The notes beneath the pieces were generated by a model. It saw only the letters and a program-made list of their open reading frames with translations, had not been told where the DNA came from and did no database searches. A DNA stretch of 64,000 nt from Nocardia jinanensis (lineage in GTDB: Bacteria; Actinomycetota; Actinomycetes; Mycobacteriales; Mycobacteriaceae), in contig NZ_BMMH01000002.1 in the NCBI RefSeq assembly GCF_014645735.1, positions 310,001 through 374,000 of the forward strand. Direction: 5' to 3'. Numbering within the stretch: the stretch's first letter is position 1; every line of letters starts with the position of its first letter. Of the stretch, positions 7,068 through 16,022 are shown in pieces. The position numbers and the translations under genes were made by a program.

Positions 7068-8494
7068 GCAAGGTGGACGTACTCGTCCGTGGCGGCGAGG
7101 TCGTCTCGTCCGCGGGCGTGCAGCGCCTCGACATCGCGATCGACGGCGGCCGGATCGTCGCACTCGGGCAGGACATCGGGGCCGAGGCGCGCGAGACCGT
7201 GGACGCGGCCGGCTGCCTCGTGCTGCCCGGTGTCGTCGACGCGCACACCCATCCGGTCTACGCCGACGACATCGAACGCACCTCGGCGGCCGGTGCCGCG
7301 GCGGGCGTCACGACGCTGCTCGCCTACGTCGGGGCGTTCCCGTCGTGGGGTTTCGAGAAGGCGGCCGTGCACGAGGTCGTGTCGCGGGTGATCGAGGACT
7401 GGCAGGGCCGCCCGGTCGGCGACTTCGGCCTGCACGTCGCGTTCGACTCCGTCGACGACGTGGCCGCGGAGGTCCCGCGGCTCACCGAGCTCGGGGTCTC
7501 CTCCTACAAGTTCTTCCTCGCCTACCGCAAGCGCGGGATGATGGTCGACGACCGGGCACTGCTGGCCGGGATGACCGCCATCGCGCAGGCCGGCGGCATC
7601 GTCGCCGTACACGCCGAGAACGGCGACGGCATCGACCACCTCGAGTCGCAATACTGGGACCGGCCGGACCTGCCCGACAGCGCGTTCCTCGCCTGCCGGG
7701 GGCATCTGCTGGAGGCAGAGGCCATCCTGCGCGTCATCGCGCTCGCGCAGACCACCGGGGTGGCGCTCTACATCCCGCACGTGGCCGCGGGCTCGGGCAT
7801 GGAGGTCGTCGAGCTGGCCCGGCGCACGTCCGGGGTCCCGGTGTGGATCGAGACCTGTCCGCACTATCTGGTGCTGACGAACGACGAGGTGCTCCAGCAC
7901 GGTGCGCTGGGCAAGATCGCCCCGCCGCTGCGGCACGACTCCGACCGCGAGTCGCTGTGGGACGCGGTCGCCGCCGGCGGCGTGCAGGTCGTCGGGACCG
8001 ACCACGCCGGGCGCACCCGCGCGATGAAGGCCGAGGGTGTCAATATCCTGCAGGCTCCGTTCGGCGCCGAGGGCATCGAGCACCTGCTGCCGCTCGTGTA
8101 CGGGCTCGGTGTCCGGACCGGCAGGCTCGGGATCGAGCGCATGGTGCAGGTGCTCTCGGAGAACCCTGCCGACATCTTCGGGCTGTCCCCGCGCAAGGGC
8201 CGGATCGCCGTCGGTGCCGACGCCGACCTGGTCCTGCTCGACCCCGGCGGCACCACCCGCTGCGCGGCGGAGGACCACCTCGGCGCCAGCGACTATTGCC
8301 TCTACGAGGGCATCGAGCTGCCCGGCGCGGTGCGCCGCACCATCCGCAGGGGCGTCACGATCGCCGTCGACGGCGCGCTCGTCCCCGGTGTCTCCGGCGG
8401 CGAGTACCTCGCCCGCTCGGGTTTCCACGTGCGGCCGATCCCGCGCATCGACGAGGTTTGCGACGATCTCCGTGAGATCGAGGTCGTACCGTGA
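7064..8494 (+). CDS. Hydantoinase/dihydropyrimidinase-like cyclic amidohydrolase
   Basis: A 476-aa metal-dependent amidohydrolase. All expected metal ligands are visible: His61 and His63 (DAHTHP), Lys149 (SSYKFF, the carboxylated lysine), His183 (AVHAENG), His239 (IPHVAAG) and Asp313 (VGTDH). This pattern is that of hydantoinase, dihydropyrimidinase and allantoinase, which open cyclic amides or imides. The ATG overlaps the cysteine hydrolase stop; an upstream open frame in phase is a shadow of other genes. It probably opens a lactam, imide or ureide ring, after which the neighbouring cysteine hydrolase would act. Confidence 0.9.
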   Translation: MSKVDVLVRGGEVVSSAGVQRLDIAIDGGRIVALGQDIGAEARETVDAAGCLVLPGVVDAHTHPVYADDIERTSAAGAAAGVTTLLAYVGAFPSWGFEKAAVHEVVSRVIEDWQGRPVGDFGLHVAFDSVDDVAAEVPRLTELGVSSYKFFLAYRKRGMMVDDRALLAGMTAIAQAGGIVAVHAENGDGIDHLESQYWDRPDLPDSAFLACRGHLLEAEAILRVIALAQTTGVALYIPHVAAGSGMEVVELARRTSGVPVWIETCPHYLVLTNDEVLQHGALGKIAPPLRHDSDRESLWDAVAAGGVQVVGTDHAGRTRAMKAEGVNILQAPFGAEGIEHLLPLVYGLGVRTGRLGIERMVQVLSENPADIFGLSPRKGRIAVGADADLVLLDPGGTTRCAAEDHLGASDYCLYEGIELPGAVRRTIRRGVTIAVDGALVPGVSGGEYLARSGFHVRPIPRIDEVCDDLREIEVVP

Positions 8495-10116
8495 CCGGCT
8501 CCCGCGGGCCGGGCCGCACCGGTAGCCGCCCCGCGCGCACGGCCGAGCTGTGCGCCGCTGTACTGACCTGCCTCACGCTGGTGGCCGGATGCGGCCGCGC
8601 GCAGGTCACCGCCACGGACGCCGAGCTGGTCATCGCGGTGCCCACCATCTCCGCCACCGCCGACACCCAGAACCTCTCCAGCGGGCTCACCGCCATCAAC
8701 GGGCTCGTGCAGTACACCCGCGGGCTGCTGGAGTTCGCGCCGCTGGCGAGCGACGCCACCGGCTTCGGTTCCCTCACCGACGCCTTCTCCTCGTCGCTCG
8801 CGAGCTCCGTGCGCCTCACCGCGGAGGGACCGGTGTTCACGCTCGCCGACGTGCGCGCGCCCAGCGGCAACCGGCTCAGCCCGGACGACGTCGTGTACAC
8901 CTACAAGCGCAACCTCGCGCTGAAGGACGGTATCGGCAAATCGCTGCTCTTGCAGGCCGGGGTGGACCTCGGGAACCCGGTGACCGTGCTCGGGCCGGAC
9001 GAGGTGCGGGTCAACGCGACCAACCGGCTCTACGGCCTCCCCGTCTCCTTCTACACCCTCGCCATCCTGGACAGCCGCACGGTGCAAGAGCACGCCACTG
9101 CGGCGGACCCGTGGGCCCAGACGTGGATGTCGACGCATTCGGCCACCTACGCGCCGTACCAGGTCAGTGAGTTCCGGCCGGGGCAGCGGCTCGCGCTCAC
9201 GGCCAACCCGAACTGGCCGGTCACCCCGCCCTACAGCCGGCTGACCCTGGTGCCCTCGGCCGCCCCCGCCCAGCTGGTGGGGACCTCGAGCGTCGATGCC
9301 GGGTACTGGCTGCCCACCGCACAGGCGCATCTGCTGGCCGACCAGCAGCGGGCGTCGGTCGATTCGGTGCCCACGCTGTCGCAGGACCTGCTCTCGCTCG
9401 ACCAGAGCTTCCCGCCGTTCGCCGACGAGCGGGTCCGCCAGGCCATGTCGCTGACCATCGACCGCGCCGCGCTGCTGCGCGGACCCTACTTCGGCTTCGG
9501 CAGTCCCTCCCGCGGGCACATCACCACCAGCCTGCCCGTGATGGACGGGTTCACCGGGGCGCACGTGACCTACGACCTCGCACAGGCGAAGGCCCTGATG
9601 GCCGCGAGCGGCTTCCCGGACGGGTTCGCCATGAACCTGACGATCAACGCGGGCACCTCGCGCTCGGTCGACGTCCAGTCGGTGGCCGTGGCTCTGAAGT
9701 CGATGCTGGCCGACGTCGGTATCGACGTGACGATCCAGAACGTGGCCAACCCGGCGGAGTTCAAGAGCGGGCGGACGGGCCGCAGCTACCACGCCTACCT
9801 GTGGAGCACGGGACCGACCATCCCCGACGCCGTCTACGGGCTCGACAACGCCTACGCGAGCGACGGCGGCGCGAACTACGTCAAGGCCGCCGACGCGCCG
9901 CTGGACGCGGACCTCGCCGAGGCCGTCGCCGCTGCGACCGGATCGGCCGAGCAGGACGCGGCGGCACAGGCGGCGCTGACCCGGCTCGACGAGCTCATGC
10001 CCAGCATCCCGCTCGTCGACACCGACGACGTGTACGCCACCACCCCCGGTATCTGCGGTATCGCGCCGTCCGCCCGCGGCACCGTCGACGCCGCCACCCT
10101 GACCCCCTGTACATAG
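8491..10116 (+). CDS. ABC transporter substrate-binding lipoprotein, peptide/opine family 5
   Basis: A 541-aa extracellular solute-binding protein of family 5 (DppA/OppA type). The N-terminus has a positively charged start, a hydrophobic stretch and a lipobox LVAGC with the acceptor Cys near residue 32, so it should be a lipoprotein on the outer face of the membrane. GTG start overlaps the amidohydrolase stop by 4 bp, which ties uptake to degradation. Family 5 proteins bind peptides but also opines, nickel chelates, glycosides and other organic solutes, so the ligand may be the pathway substrate. Confidence 0.9.
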   Translation: MTGSRGPGRTGSRPARTAELCAAVLTCLTLVAGCGRAQVTATDAELVIAVPTISATADTQNLSSGLTAINGLVQYTRGLLEFAPLASDATGFGSLTDAFSSSLASSVRLTAEGPVFTLADVRAPSGNRLSPDDVVYTYKRNLALKDGIGKSLLLQAGVDLGNPVTVLGPDEVRVNATNRLYGLPVSFYTLAILDSRTVQEHATAADPWAQTWMSTHSATYAPYQVSEFRPGQRLALTANPNWPVTPPYSRLTLVPSAAPAQLVGTSSVDAGYWLPTAQAHLLADQQRASVDSVPTLSQDLLSLDQSFPPFADERVRQAMSLTIDRAALLRGPYFGFGSPSRGHITTSLPVMDGFTGAHVTYDLAQAKALMAASGFPDGFAMNLTINAGTSRSVDVQSVAVALKSMLADVGIDVTIQNVANPAEFKSGRTGRSYHAYLWSTGPTIPDAVYGLDNAYASDGGANYVKAADAPLDADLAEAVAAATGSAEQDAAAQAALTRLDELMPSIPLVDTDDVYATTPGICGIAPSARGTVDAATLTPCT

Positions 10117-10136
10117 CGACAGCGAAGGAGAGCGCC

Positions 10137-11240
10137 GTGAAATCTCGACCCGTCGATCGTGGGCGTCGTCATCTGATACGCCACCTCGCACTGCGGATCG
10201 CCTTCGTCCCGGTGGGCGCGTTCGCCGTGGCCTCCGTGGCGTTCTTCCTGGTCGCCCTGGTGCCCAGTGACCCGGCCCGCGCGGTGCTCGGCGACCTGGC
10301 CGCCGAGGAGCAGATCGCCCAGTTCAACACCGAGCACGGCCTCTCGGCGCCTCTGCTCGTGCGCTACGGGCGGTTCGTCGCCGACCTGTTCCACGGCTCC
10401 CTCGGCGAGTCCTACTACTCCGGCGGCTCCGTGCTGCAGGAGTCCGCCGAGCACTACATGGCGACATTGGAGATCGTCGTGCTCGGACTCGTCGTCGCGC
10501 TCGTCGTGGGCATCGCGCTCGGCGCGCTCGGGGCCTACTTCCGGGGGACGCCCGCCGACAGCGCCTCGCGGTCGGCGGTCGCGGTGCTGCAGGCCATCCC
10601 GGACTACGTGGTCGGCCTGCTCGGTGCCCTCGTCCTGGTCTACGCGCTGCCGTTGCTGCCGGTCCCGCTGGGCCAGCTCGGCCCGGCCATCGAGGCGCCA
10701 CCCCGCGTCACCGGCGCCGCCTTCGTCGACGCGCTGCTCGCGGGGCAGCTGGGCGCGGCGTGGCAGGCCGCGACGCAAATGGTTCTCCCGGTGCTGTCGG
10801 TGGGGTTGTTCAGCAGCGTGATGATCGCGCGGACCGTCCGCGCCTCGCTCGCGGAGGCACTGACCGCCCCGGATGCCGAGTTCGCCAGGGCACTCGGCCT
10901 GCCCGCCTTCACCGTGGCGCGGATGGCGCTGCGGGCGACCGTGCTGCCGCTCGTGTCCATCACCGGAGTCGTCGTCGGCACCCTGGTCGGCGGTAGCGCC
11001 ATTGTGGAGCTGACCTTCTCCTGGGACGGCTTCGGGCAGTGGGCGATCGAGGGCATCACCCGCTCCGACCTGCCCGTCACCGTCGGCTTCGTCCTCATCT
11101 CAGGCGTGCTGGTCCTGCTGACCTACACGCTGTCCGACGTCCTGATGACGGTGCTCGACCCGCGTCAGCGACGGGTCCGGCCCGCCGACCGGCCGGCCGG
11201 TGCGGCACCACTCGCGAGCCCGACGGGAGTACATCCATGA
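10137..11240 (+). CDS. ABC transporter permease 1 (DppB type)
   Basis: A 367-aa integral membrane protein. The N-terminal transmembrane helix is followed by the DppB-type periplasmic region (VPSDPARAVLGD, YGRFVADLFHGSLGESY). The conserved permease loop reads ARTVRASLAEAL...FARALGLPAFTVARMALRAT, where the ATPase docks. GTG start at 10137 with GAAGGAGAG upstream, 20 bp after the binding-protein gene. The C-terminus overlaps the second permease by 4 bp. Confidence 0.9.
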   Translation: MKSRPVDRGRRHLIRHLALRIAFVPVGAFAVASVAFFLVALVPSDPARAVLGDLAAEEQIAQFNTEHGLSAPLLVRYGRFVADLFHGSLGESYYSGGSVLQESAEHYMATLEIVVLGLVVALVVGIALGALGAYFRGTPADSASRSAVAVLQAIPDYVVGLLGALVLVYALPLLPVPLGQLGPAIEAPPRVTGAAFVDALLAGQLGAAWQAATQMVLPVLSVGLFSSVMIARTVRASLAEALTAPDAEFARALGLPAFTVARMALRATVLPLVSITGVVVGTLVGGSAIVELTFSWDGFGQWAIEGITRSDLPVTVGFVLISGVLVLLTYTLSDVLMTVLDPRQRRVRPADRPAGAAPLASPTGVHP

Positions 11241-12130
11241 CCACCACCGCGGACATCGTCGACCCGGTCGCCGATACCGGCACCGTACCCAGGGCGGGCG
11301 CCCCGGCAGGGCGCGCCCGCAAGGTCTCGAGCGGGCGCGGCAGCGTGCTGACCGGCGGCGGGATCATCGTCCTGCTCATCGCCGCGGGCTACCTGCTGCC
11401 CCTGCCGCACGACCCCGAGCACCCCTACATCGACACCCCGCTGGCCCCGCCCAACGGCGATTTCTGGCTGGGCACCGACAGCTTCGGCTACGACGTGTTC
11501 TCGAGGGTCGTCGCCGCAGCGCGCACCGATATCCCGATCGCGCTCGCCGCGGTGCTCATCGCGGCGGTGATCGGCAGTGCCATCGGCCTTGCGGTGAGTA
11601 CCTCCTCGCGGTCCTCGGCGTTCGTCATGCGCTGCGTGGACATCAGCCAGTGCCTGCCGGTGACGATCGTGGCGGTCGTCGTCGCGTCCGGGTCCGGCGG
11701 CAGCGCGACCGTGCTCATCCTGGCGATCGCGCTCATCAACGTGCCGCTGTTCGTCCGGTCGGTGCGCGCCGGCGCGCTGACGGTCCGCACCCGCCCGTTC
11801 GTCGAATCGGCGTCGGCGCTCGGCGTGCACCCCGTCCGCATCGCGGTGCGGCACGTGCTGCCGAACGTGCTGCACCTGGTGCTGGCGCAGCTGTCGATCT
11901 CGCTGGGCCTCGGCGTGATCGCCGTCGCGACCCTGAGCTACCTCGGCGTCGGCGTCTCGATCACCACCCCGACCTGGGGCGGGCTCGTCAGCGACGGCGC
12001 CGACCTCGTCGCGAGCGGAGTGTGGTGGGTGCTGCTGCCCGCCGTCGCCGCGATCACGCTCACCGTACTGTGCTGCAACCTCGTCGCGGACGGTGTGCAG
12101 CGGCTGCTCGCCCGGGAGGGAACGGCATGA
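11237..12130 (+). CDS. ABC transporter permease 2 (DppC type)
   Basis: A 297-aa permease of the DppC/OppC type. The diagnostic segment FWLGTDSFGYDVFSRVVAAART follows the first membrane helix. The coupling loop reads FVESASALGVHPVRIAVRHVLPN. The ATG lies in an ATGA overlap with permease 1, and its stop overlaps the next ATG in the same way. It completes the membrane channel of the importer encoded at 8491-13967. Confidence 0.9.
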   Translation: MTTTADIVDPVADTGTVPRAGAPAGRARKVSSGRGSVLTGGGIIVLLIAAGYLLPLPHDPEHPYIDTPLAPPNGDFWLGTDSFGYDVFSRVVAAARTDIPIALAAVLIAAVIGSAIGLAVSTSSRSSAFVMRCVDISQCLPVTIVAVVVASGSGGSATVLILAIALINVPLFVRSVRAGALTVRTRPFVESASALGVHPVRIAVRHVLPNVLHLVLAQLSISLGLGVIAVATLSYLGVGVSITTPTWGGLVSDGADLVASGVWWVLLPAVAAITLTVLCCNLVADGVQRLLAREGTA

Positions 12131-13131
12131 CGCACTCCACGACCACGACCACGGCGGCGACGGACCCCGCTGCCGCCACCCCGATGCTCTCGGTCCGTGA
12201 CCTCGAGGTCCGCTACGGCGGCTTGCCGGTGGTGCACGGGGTGGACCTCGAGGTCCACGCCGGCGAGATCCTCGGGCTGATCGGCGAGTCCGGCTCGGGC
12301 AAGTCGACGGTCGGCCGCGCGATGCTGGGACTGCTGCCGGCCGGGGGCCGCGTCTCCCGTGGCCGGATCCACGTCGGCACCCCGGACGGCCCCACCGATC
12401 TCGTCTCGGCGAGCACCCGGGAGCGGCGCGGGCAGCTCGGGCGCACCCTGGGGCTGATCCCGCAGGGCGCGAACGCCTCGCTCAACCCGGTCATGACCTG
12501 CCTGCAGCATTTCCGGGTGGTGCTGCGCAACCGCGGTATCCGCGATCGCGCGCAGATCCGGGAGCGGGCGACGAGCTCGCTGCTGCGGGCCGGCATCCAC
12601 GATCCCGAGCGGGTGCTCGAGCTCTACGCCCACGAGATGAGCGGCGGCATGGCGCAGCGCGTCGTCGTCGGCCTGGCGATCGTCACCAATCCCAGCGTGC
12701 TGATCGCGGACGAGCCGACGAGCGCGCTCGACGTCACCGTGCAGCGCAAGCTGCTCGACAACCTGACCCGCATGGTGCACGAGGAGGGCACGGCCTGCTT
12801 GCTGATCAGCCATGACCTCGGCCTGATGGCGCACTACTGCCAGCGGCTGCTCGTGCTCTACCACGGTGTCGTCGTCGAGTCCGGTCCCGCCGCCGAGGTC
12901 CTGCACCGGCCCGTCCACCCGTTCACCGCGCGCCTGGTCGCCTCCGTGCCCGGGGCCCGGTCCCGGGCCGCGCACGCGTACCGGGCACCCGGTGCCGGTG
13001 CCGACCAGGTGTGCCCGAACCAGGCCTGGTGCGCGCAACCGGATCACGCGACCTGCGGCGAGCGCCGGCTGCCGCTGCGCGAGGTCGGGTCTCGTCACCA
13101 CGCCCGCACCAGCCCGCAGGAGGACCGATGA
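12127..13131 (+). CDS. ABC transporter ATPase 1 (DppD type)
   Basis: A 334-aa ATPase with Walker A GESGSGKST, signature SGGMAQRVVVG, Walker B SVLIADEPTSALD and the H-loop LLISHDLG. The C-terminal Cys-containing extension (CPNQAWCAQPDHATC) corresponds to the oligopeptide-transporter C-terminal region, which binds an Fe-S cluster in some homologues. Coupled to its neighbours on both sides by ATGA overlaps. Confidence 0.91.
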   Translation: MTHSTTTTTAATDPAAATPMLSVRDLEVRYGGLPVVHGVDLEVHAGEILGLIGESGSGKSTVGRAMLGLLPAGGRVSRGRIHVGTPDGPTDLVSASTRERRGQLGRTLGLIPQGANASLNPVMTCLQHFRVVLRNRGIRDRAQIRERATSSLLRAGIHDPERVLELYAHEMSGGMAQRVVVGLAIVTNPSVLIADEPTSALDVTVQRKLLDNLTRMVHEEGTACLLISHDLGLMAHYCQRLLVLYHGVVVESGPAAEVLHRPVHPFTARLVASVPGARSRAAHAYRAPGAGADQVCPNQAWCAQPDHATCGERRLPLREVGSRHHARTSPQEDR

Positions 13132-13967
13132 CCGCGACGATCCGGGCCGAGGCAGGCGGCAGCGTGCCCGACGAGCACGCGCCGCCGGTGGTCGCCGAGC
13201 TGTCCTCGGTGCGCAAGTCCTACCACGGCACGGAGGTGCTCGGCGGGATCGACCTGACCATCCGCCGCGGCGACCGGCTGGCCGTCGTCGGGGAGAGCGG
13301 CAGCGGCAAGTCGACACTGGCCCGCATCCTGCTGGGGCTGGTGTTCGCCGACCAGGGCTCGGTGAAGACCCTCGGCGTGGACTGGAAGACGCTGCGGCCG
13401 AAGGGCCAGCGCGCGCTGCGCGGCCGCATCGGTGTGGTCTTCCAGCAGCCGGTGGAGGCGCTGAGCCCGCGGCTGACGGTCGCGCAGATCCTCGCCGAAC
13501 CGCTGTCGACCCACCGGCGCGAGCTGGGCCGCCAGGAGATCTCCGCCCGCGCGGCAGGCGCACTCGACCAGGTGCACATGCCGCGGGCGCTGCTCACCCG
13601 GCGCCCGGGCGAGCTCAGTGGCGGGCAGGCCCAGCGCATCGCGCTCGCGCGGGCGCTGATCCTCGAACCCGAGCTGCTCGTCATGGACGAGCCGACCTCG
13701 GCGCTCGACCCCTCGGTGCAAGCCCAGATGCTCGCGCTGTTCTCCGAGGTCGCCGACCGGGGCGGGTTGTCGTGGATGTTCGTCACCCACGATCTCGGCG
13801 TCGCCGTCGACGTGTGCGACCGGATCGCGGTGGTGCGCCGGGGCCACATCGTGGAGGAGGGCCCGGGCCGCCAGACCCTGGACGACCCGCAGCATCCCTA
13901 CACCCGAGAACTCGTCGGGGCGTCCTTCCACCTGCACGACGACGAGAACGAAAAGGAGCACGGATGA
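13128..13967 (+). CDS. ABC transporter ATPase 2 (DppF type)
   Basis: A 279-aa ATPase with Walker A GESGSGKST, signature LSGGQAQRI, Walker B LLVMDEPTSALD and H-loop FVTHDLGVA. It is the partner of the DppD-like ATPase just upstream, giving the usual heterodimer. It lacks the Cys-rich tail. The stop overlaps the start of a 34-codon microgene. Confidence 0.91.
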   Translation: MTATIRAEAGGSVPDEHAPPVVAELSSVRKSYHGTEVLGGIDLTIRRGDRLAVVGESGSGKSTLARILLGLVFADQGSVKTLGVDWKTLRPKGQRALRGRIGVVFQQPVEALSPRLTVAQILAEPLSTHRRELGRQEISARAAGALDQVHMPRALLTRRPGELSGGQAQRIALARALILEPELLVMDEPTSALDPSVQAQMLALFSEVADRGGLSWMFVTHDLGVAVDVCDRIAVVRRGHIVEEGPGRQTLDDPQHPYTRELVGASFHLHDDENEKEHG

Positions 13968-14068
13968 CTACGCCGCAGTGCCCGGCCCGGTGCGCGGATT
14001 GCGCCGGGGGCGCAGCCGCCGCCGGTGAGCACCCGCAGTATCACGGCGACGCGGGGGTGAGCCGGTGA
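13964..14068 (+). CDS. 34-aa Cys-rich microprotein, coupled on both sides
   Basis: An ATG inside the ATGA overlap with the ATPase stop opens a 34-codon frame. It ends in a TGA that overlaps the GTG of the next gene. The peptide begins MTTPQCPARCADCAGG, with three Cys spaced C-x3-C-x2-C, and then has an Ala-rich stretch and a His/Tyr-containing tail. Perfect coupling on both sides argues that it is translated. The Cys spacing suggests metal or redox binding. No family is recognised, and it could instead serve only to pass ribosomes between neighbours. Confidence 0.55.
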   Translation: MTTPQCPARCADCAGGAAAAGEHPQYHGDAGVSR

Positions 14069-14949
14069 CCTCCCGGCCCGCCCGGCTGCGTGCCGCGCTG
14101 AACCGCCCCGGCGGACCGATGCTGCTGCCCGGTGCCCCGAACGCGCTGACCGCCCGCGTCATCGAGGAGGCGGGTTTCGAGGCCGTCTACGTCTCCGGCG
14201 CGGGGATCGCGAACACCCACCTGGCCGTGCCCGATATCGGGCTCGTCACGGTGTCCGAGCTGGTCACGCAGGTCGACGCCATGTCCGAGGCGGTCGAGCT
14301 GCCGCTCGTGGTCGACGCCGACACCGGCTTCGGCAACGCCGTGAACGTCCGCCGCACGGTCCGGGACCTGGAGCGGGCCGGCGCGGCCGCGATCCAGCTC
14401 GAGGACCAGGTGTCGCCCAAGCGCTGCGGGCACTTCGCGGGCAAGGCCGTCATCCCGGTGGCGGAGATGGTCGGCAAGATCCGCGCTGCCGCCGACGCCC
14501 GCCGCGACGACGACCTCGTCATCGTCGCCCGCACGGATGCCGCGGCGACCGAGGGTATCGAGTGGGCCTGCGAACGCGCCCGCGCCTACACCGAGGCGGG
14601 CGCGGACGTGTTGTTCGTCGAGGCCCCCCGTACCGCCGCCGATCTGCGCTACGTCACCGAACACGTGCCCGGCCTGCATGTGGCGAACATGGTCGAGGGC
14701 GGGCTCACCCCGCTGCAGACCCGCCAGGAGCTCGGCGAGCTCGGCTTCGCGGTGGTGCTCTACGCCAACTCCGCGATGCGCGGGGCGGTGACCGGGATGC
14801 GGCGGGTGCTCGACCACCTGCTCGAGCACGGGGACACCACCGGCGTCCAGCATTCGCTGATCGACTGGCAGGACCGCCAGCACCTCGTTCGCAAGGAGGA
14901 GTTCGACCTGCTCGAGAAGACCTACTCGACCGCGCGGCCGGGTTCGTGA
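14065..14949 (+). CDS. Isocitrate lyase/PEP mutase superfamily lyase
   Basis: A 294-aa ICL/PEPM-family protein. It shows the substrate loop YVSGAGIANTHL, the Mg-binding VVDADTGFGN (Asp84 and Asp86), QLEDQ and the catalytic loop KRCGH with Cys121, which marks C-C lyases such as 2-methylisocitrate lyase and dimethylmalate lyase. PEP mutases lack this Cys. The expected reaction is retro-Claisen or aldol cleavage of a 2-hydroxy di- or tricarboxylate to pyruvate, glyoxylate or similar. GTG start coupled to the microprotein. It probably produces the central metabolites of the pathway. Confidence 0.88.
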   Translation: MTSRPARLRAALNRPGGPMLLPGAPNALTARVIEEAGFEAVYVSGAGIANTHLAVPDIGLVTVSELVTQVDAMSEAVELPLVVDADTGFGNAVNVRRTVRDLERAGAAAIQLEDQVSPKRCGHFAGKAVIPVAEMVGKIRAAADARRDDDLVIVARTDAAATEGIEWACERARAYTEAGADVLFVEAPRTAADLRYVTEHVPGLHVANMVEGGLTPLQTRQELGELGFAVVLYANSAMRGAVTGMRRVLDHLLEHGDTTGVQHSLIDWQDRQHLVRKEEFDLLEKTYSTARPGS

Positions 14950-15019
14950 CGCGCCGCGCGCGCAGTACACACCGATCAAGGGTCGTGAGGACGATCCACG
15001 TACTACGAAGGAGTTCCAC

Positions 15020-15952
15020 ATGTCGTTGACCATCCGCCCGCTCGCCGAGACCTTCGCAGCCGAGGTGCGCGGGGTCGACCTGCGCAAGCCGCCGGGCGCG
15101 CCGGTCATCCGGGAGATCTACAACGCGTTCCTCGAGCACGGTGTCCTGGTGATCCCCGGGCAGAACCTGACGATCGACCAGCAGCTCGAGTTCGCGTCGA
15201 CCTTCGGTGAGGTGTGGCAGCTACCCGACCTCGGCGGCAACCACGCGCGCCGCGTGGCCAACCGGGGGATCGACGACGTGTCGAACCTCGCCACCGACGG
15301 TGAGGTCGCCGCGCCGGACTCGGAGCGCCTGCAGTTCCAGCTGGGCAACCAGCTCTGGCACAGCGACCTGTCGAACCTGCCCGTGCCCGCGCACGCCTCG
15401 ATGCTGCACGCCCTCGAGGTGTGCGCGGAGGGCGGCGAGACCCAGTACGCCGACGAGCAGGGTGCCTACGCCGAGCTGTCCGAGGAGCGCAAGGCCGAGC
15501 TCGAGGGACTGATCGCCGAGCACAGCATCGCGCACTCCCGGGTGCTGGGCGGTAACAAGAACATCGACGTCGAGGCGCTGAACCGGCTGCTCCCGCCGTC
15601 GCCGCAGCCGGTCGTGCGGGTGCACCCGGAGACGGGCAAGAAGACACTGTTCGTCGGTGCTCACGCGGCGCGCATCTTCGGGATGGACGACGAGAAGGGC
15701 AACGCCCTGATCCGCGAGCTCGTCGAGTTCTCCACCCGGCCGCACCTCGTCTACACCCACCGCTGGGCCGTGAACGACCTCGTCATCTGGGACAACCGGC
15801 GTGTCATGCACCGCGGCCGTCCCTTCGACCAGACGGTCCGCCGCGTCATGCACCGCGCCACCATCAACGGTGACCCCACCATGTCCGACAGCGGCGAGAT
15901 CCTGATCCCGGACGTCCGGCCGCGCGAGCCCCGCGTGCCCGAGTTCGCCTGA
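15020..15952 (+). CDS. TauD/TfdA-family Fe(II)/2-oxoglutarate dioxygenase
   Basis: A 310-aa dioxygenase with the iron-binding HxD at His114/Asp116 (LWHSDLSN), distal His264 (WDNRRVMHRG) and an Arg near residue 279 (RRVMHRATI) for 2-oxoglutarate. The family hydroxylates next to a heteroatom and so releases sulfite, an ether side chain or an amine. TfdA removes the ether side chain of phenoxyacetates. GAAGGAG precedes the ATG. It is separated from the lyase by 70 bp and ends the main operon. It could remove a side chain before the ring is attacked by the FAD monooxygenase. Confidence 0.9.
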   Translation: MSLTIRPLAETFAAEVRGVDLRKPPGAPVIREIYNAFLEHGVLVIPGQNLTIDQQLEFASTFGEVWQLPDLGGNHARRVANRGIDDVSNLATDGEVAAPDSERLQFQLGNQLWHSDLSNLPVPAHASMLHALEVCAEGGETQYADEQGAYAELSEERKAELEGLIAEHSIAHSRVLGGNKNIDVEALNRLLPPSPQPVVRVHPETGKKTLFVGAHAARIFGMDDEKGNALIRELVEFSTRPHLVYTHRWAVNDLVIWDNRRVMHRGRPFDQTVRRVMHRATINGDPTMSDSGEILIPDVRPREPRVPEFA

Positions 15953-16022
15953 GACCAGCCGCGGTCCGGCCGCGGATGACCAGCGAGTCACCCGCGGCCG
16001 GGCCGCCAGGAGGGCGCCTCGG

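Noticed and set aside
8302..10191. 629-codon minus-strand open frame opposite the solute-binding protein
   Set aside because: Shadow of a clear lipoprotein gene; no domain and no start signal.
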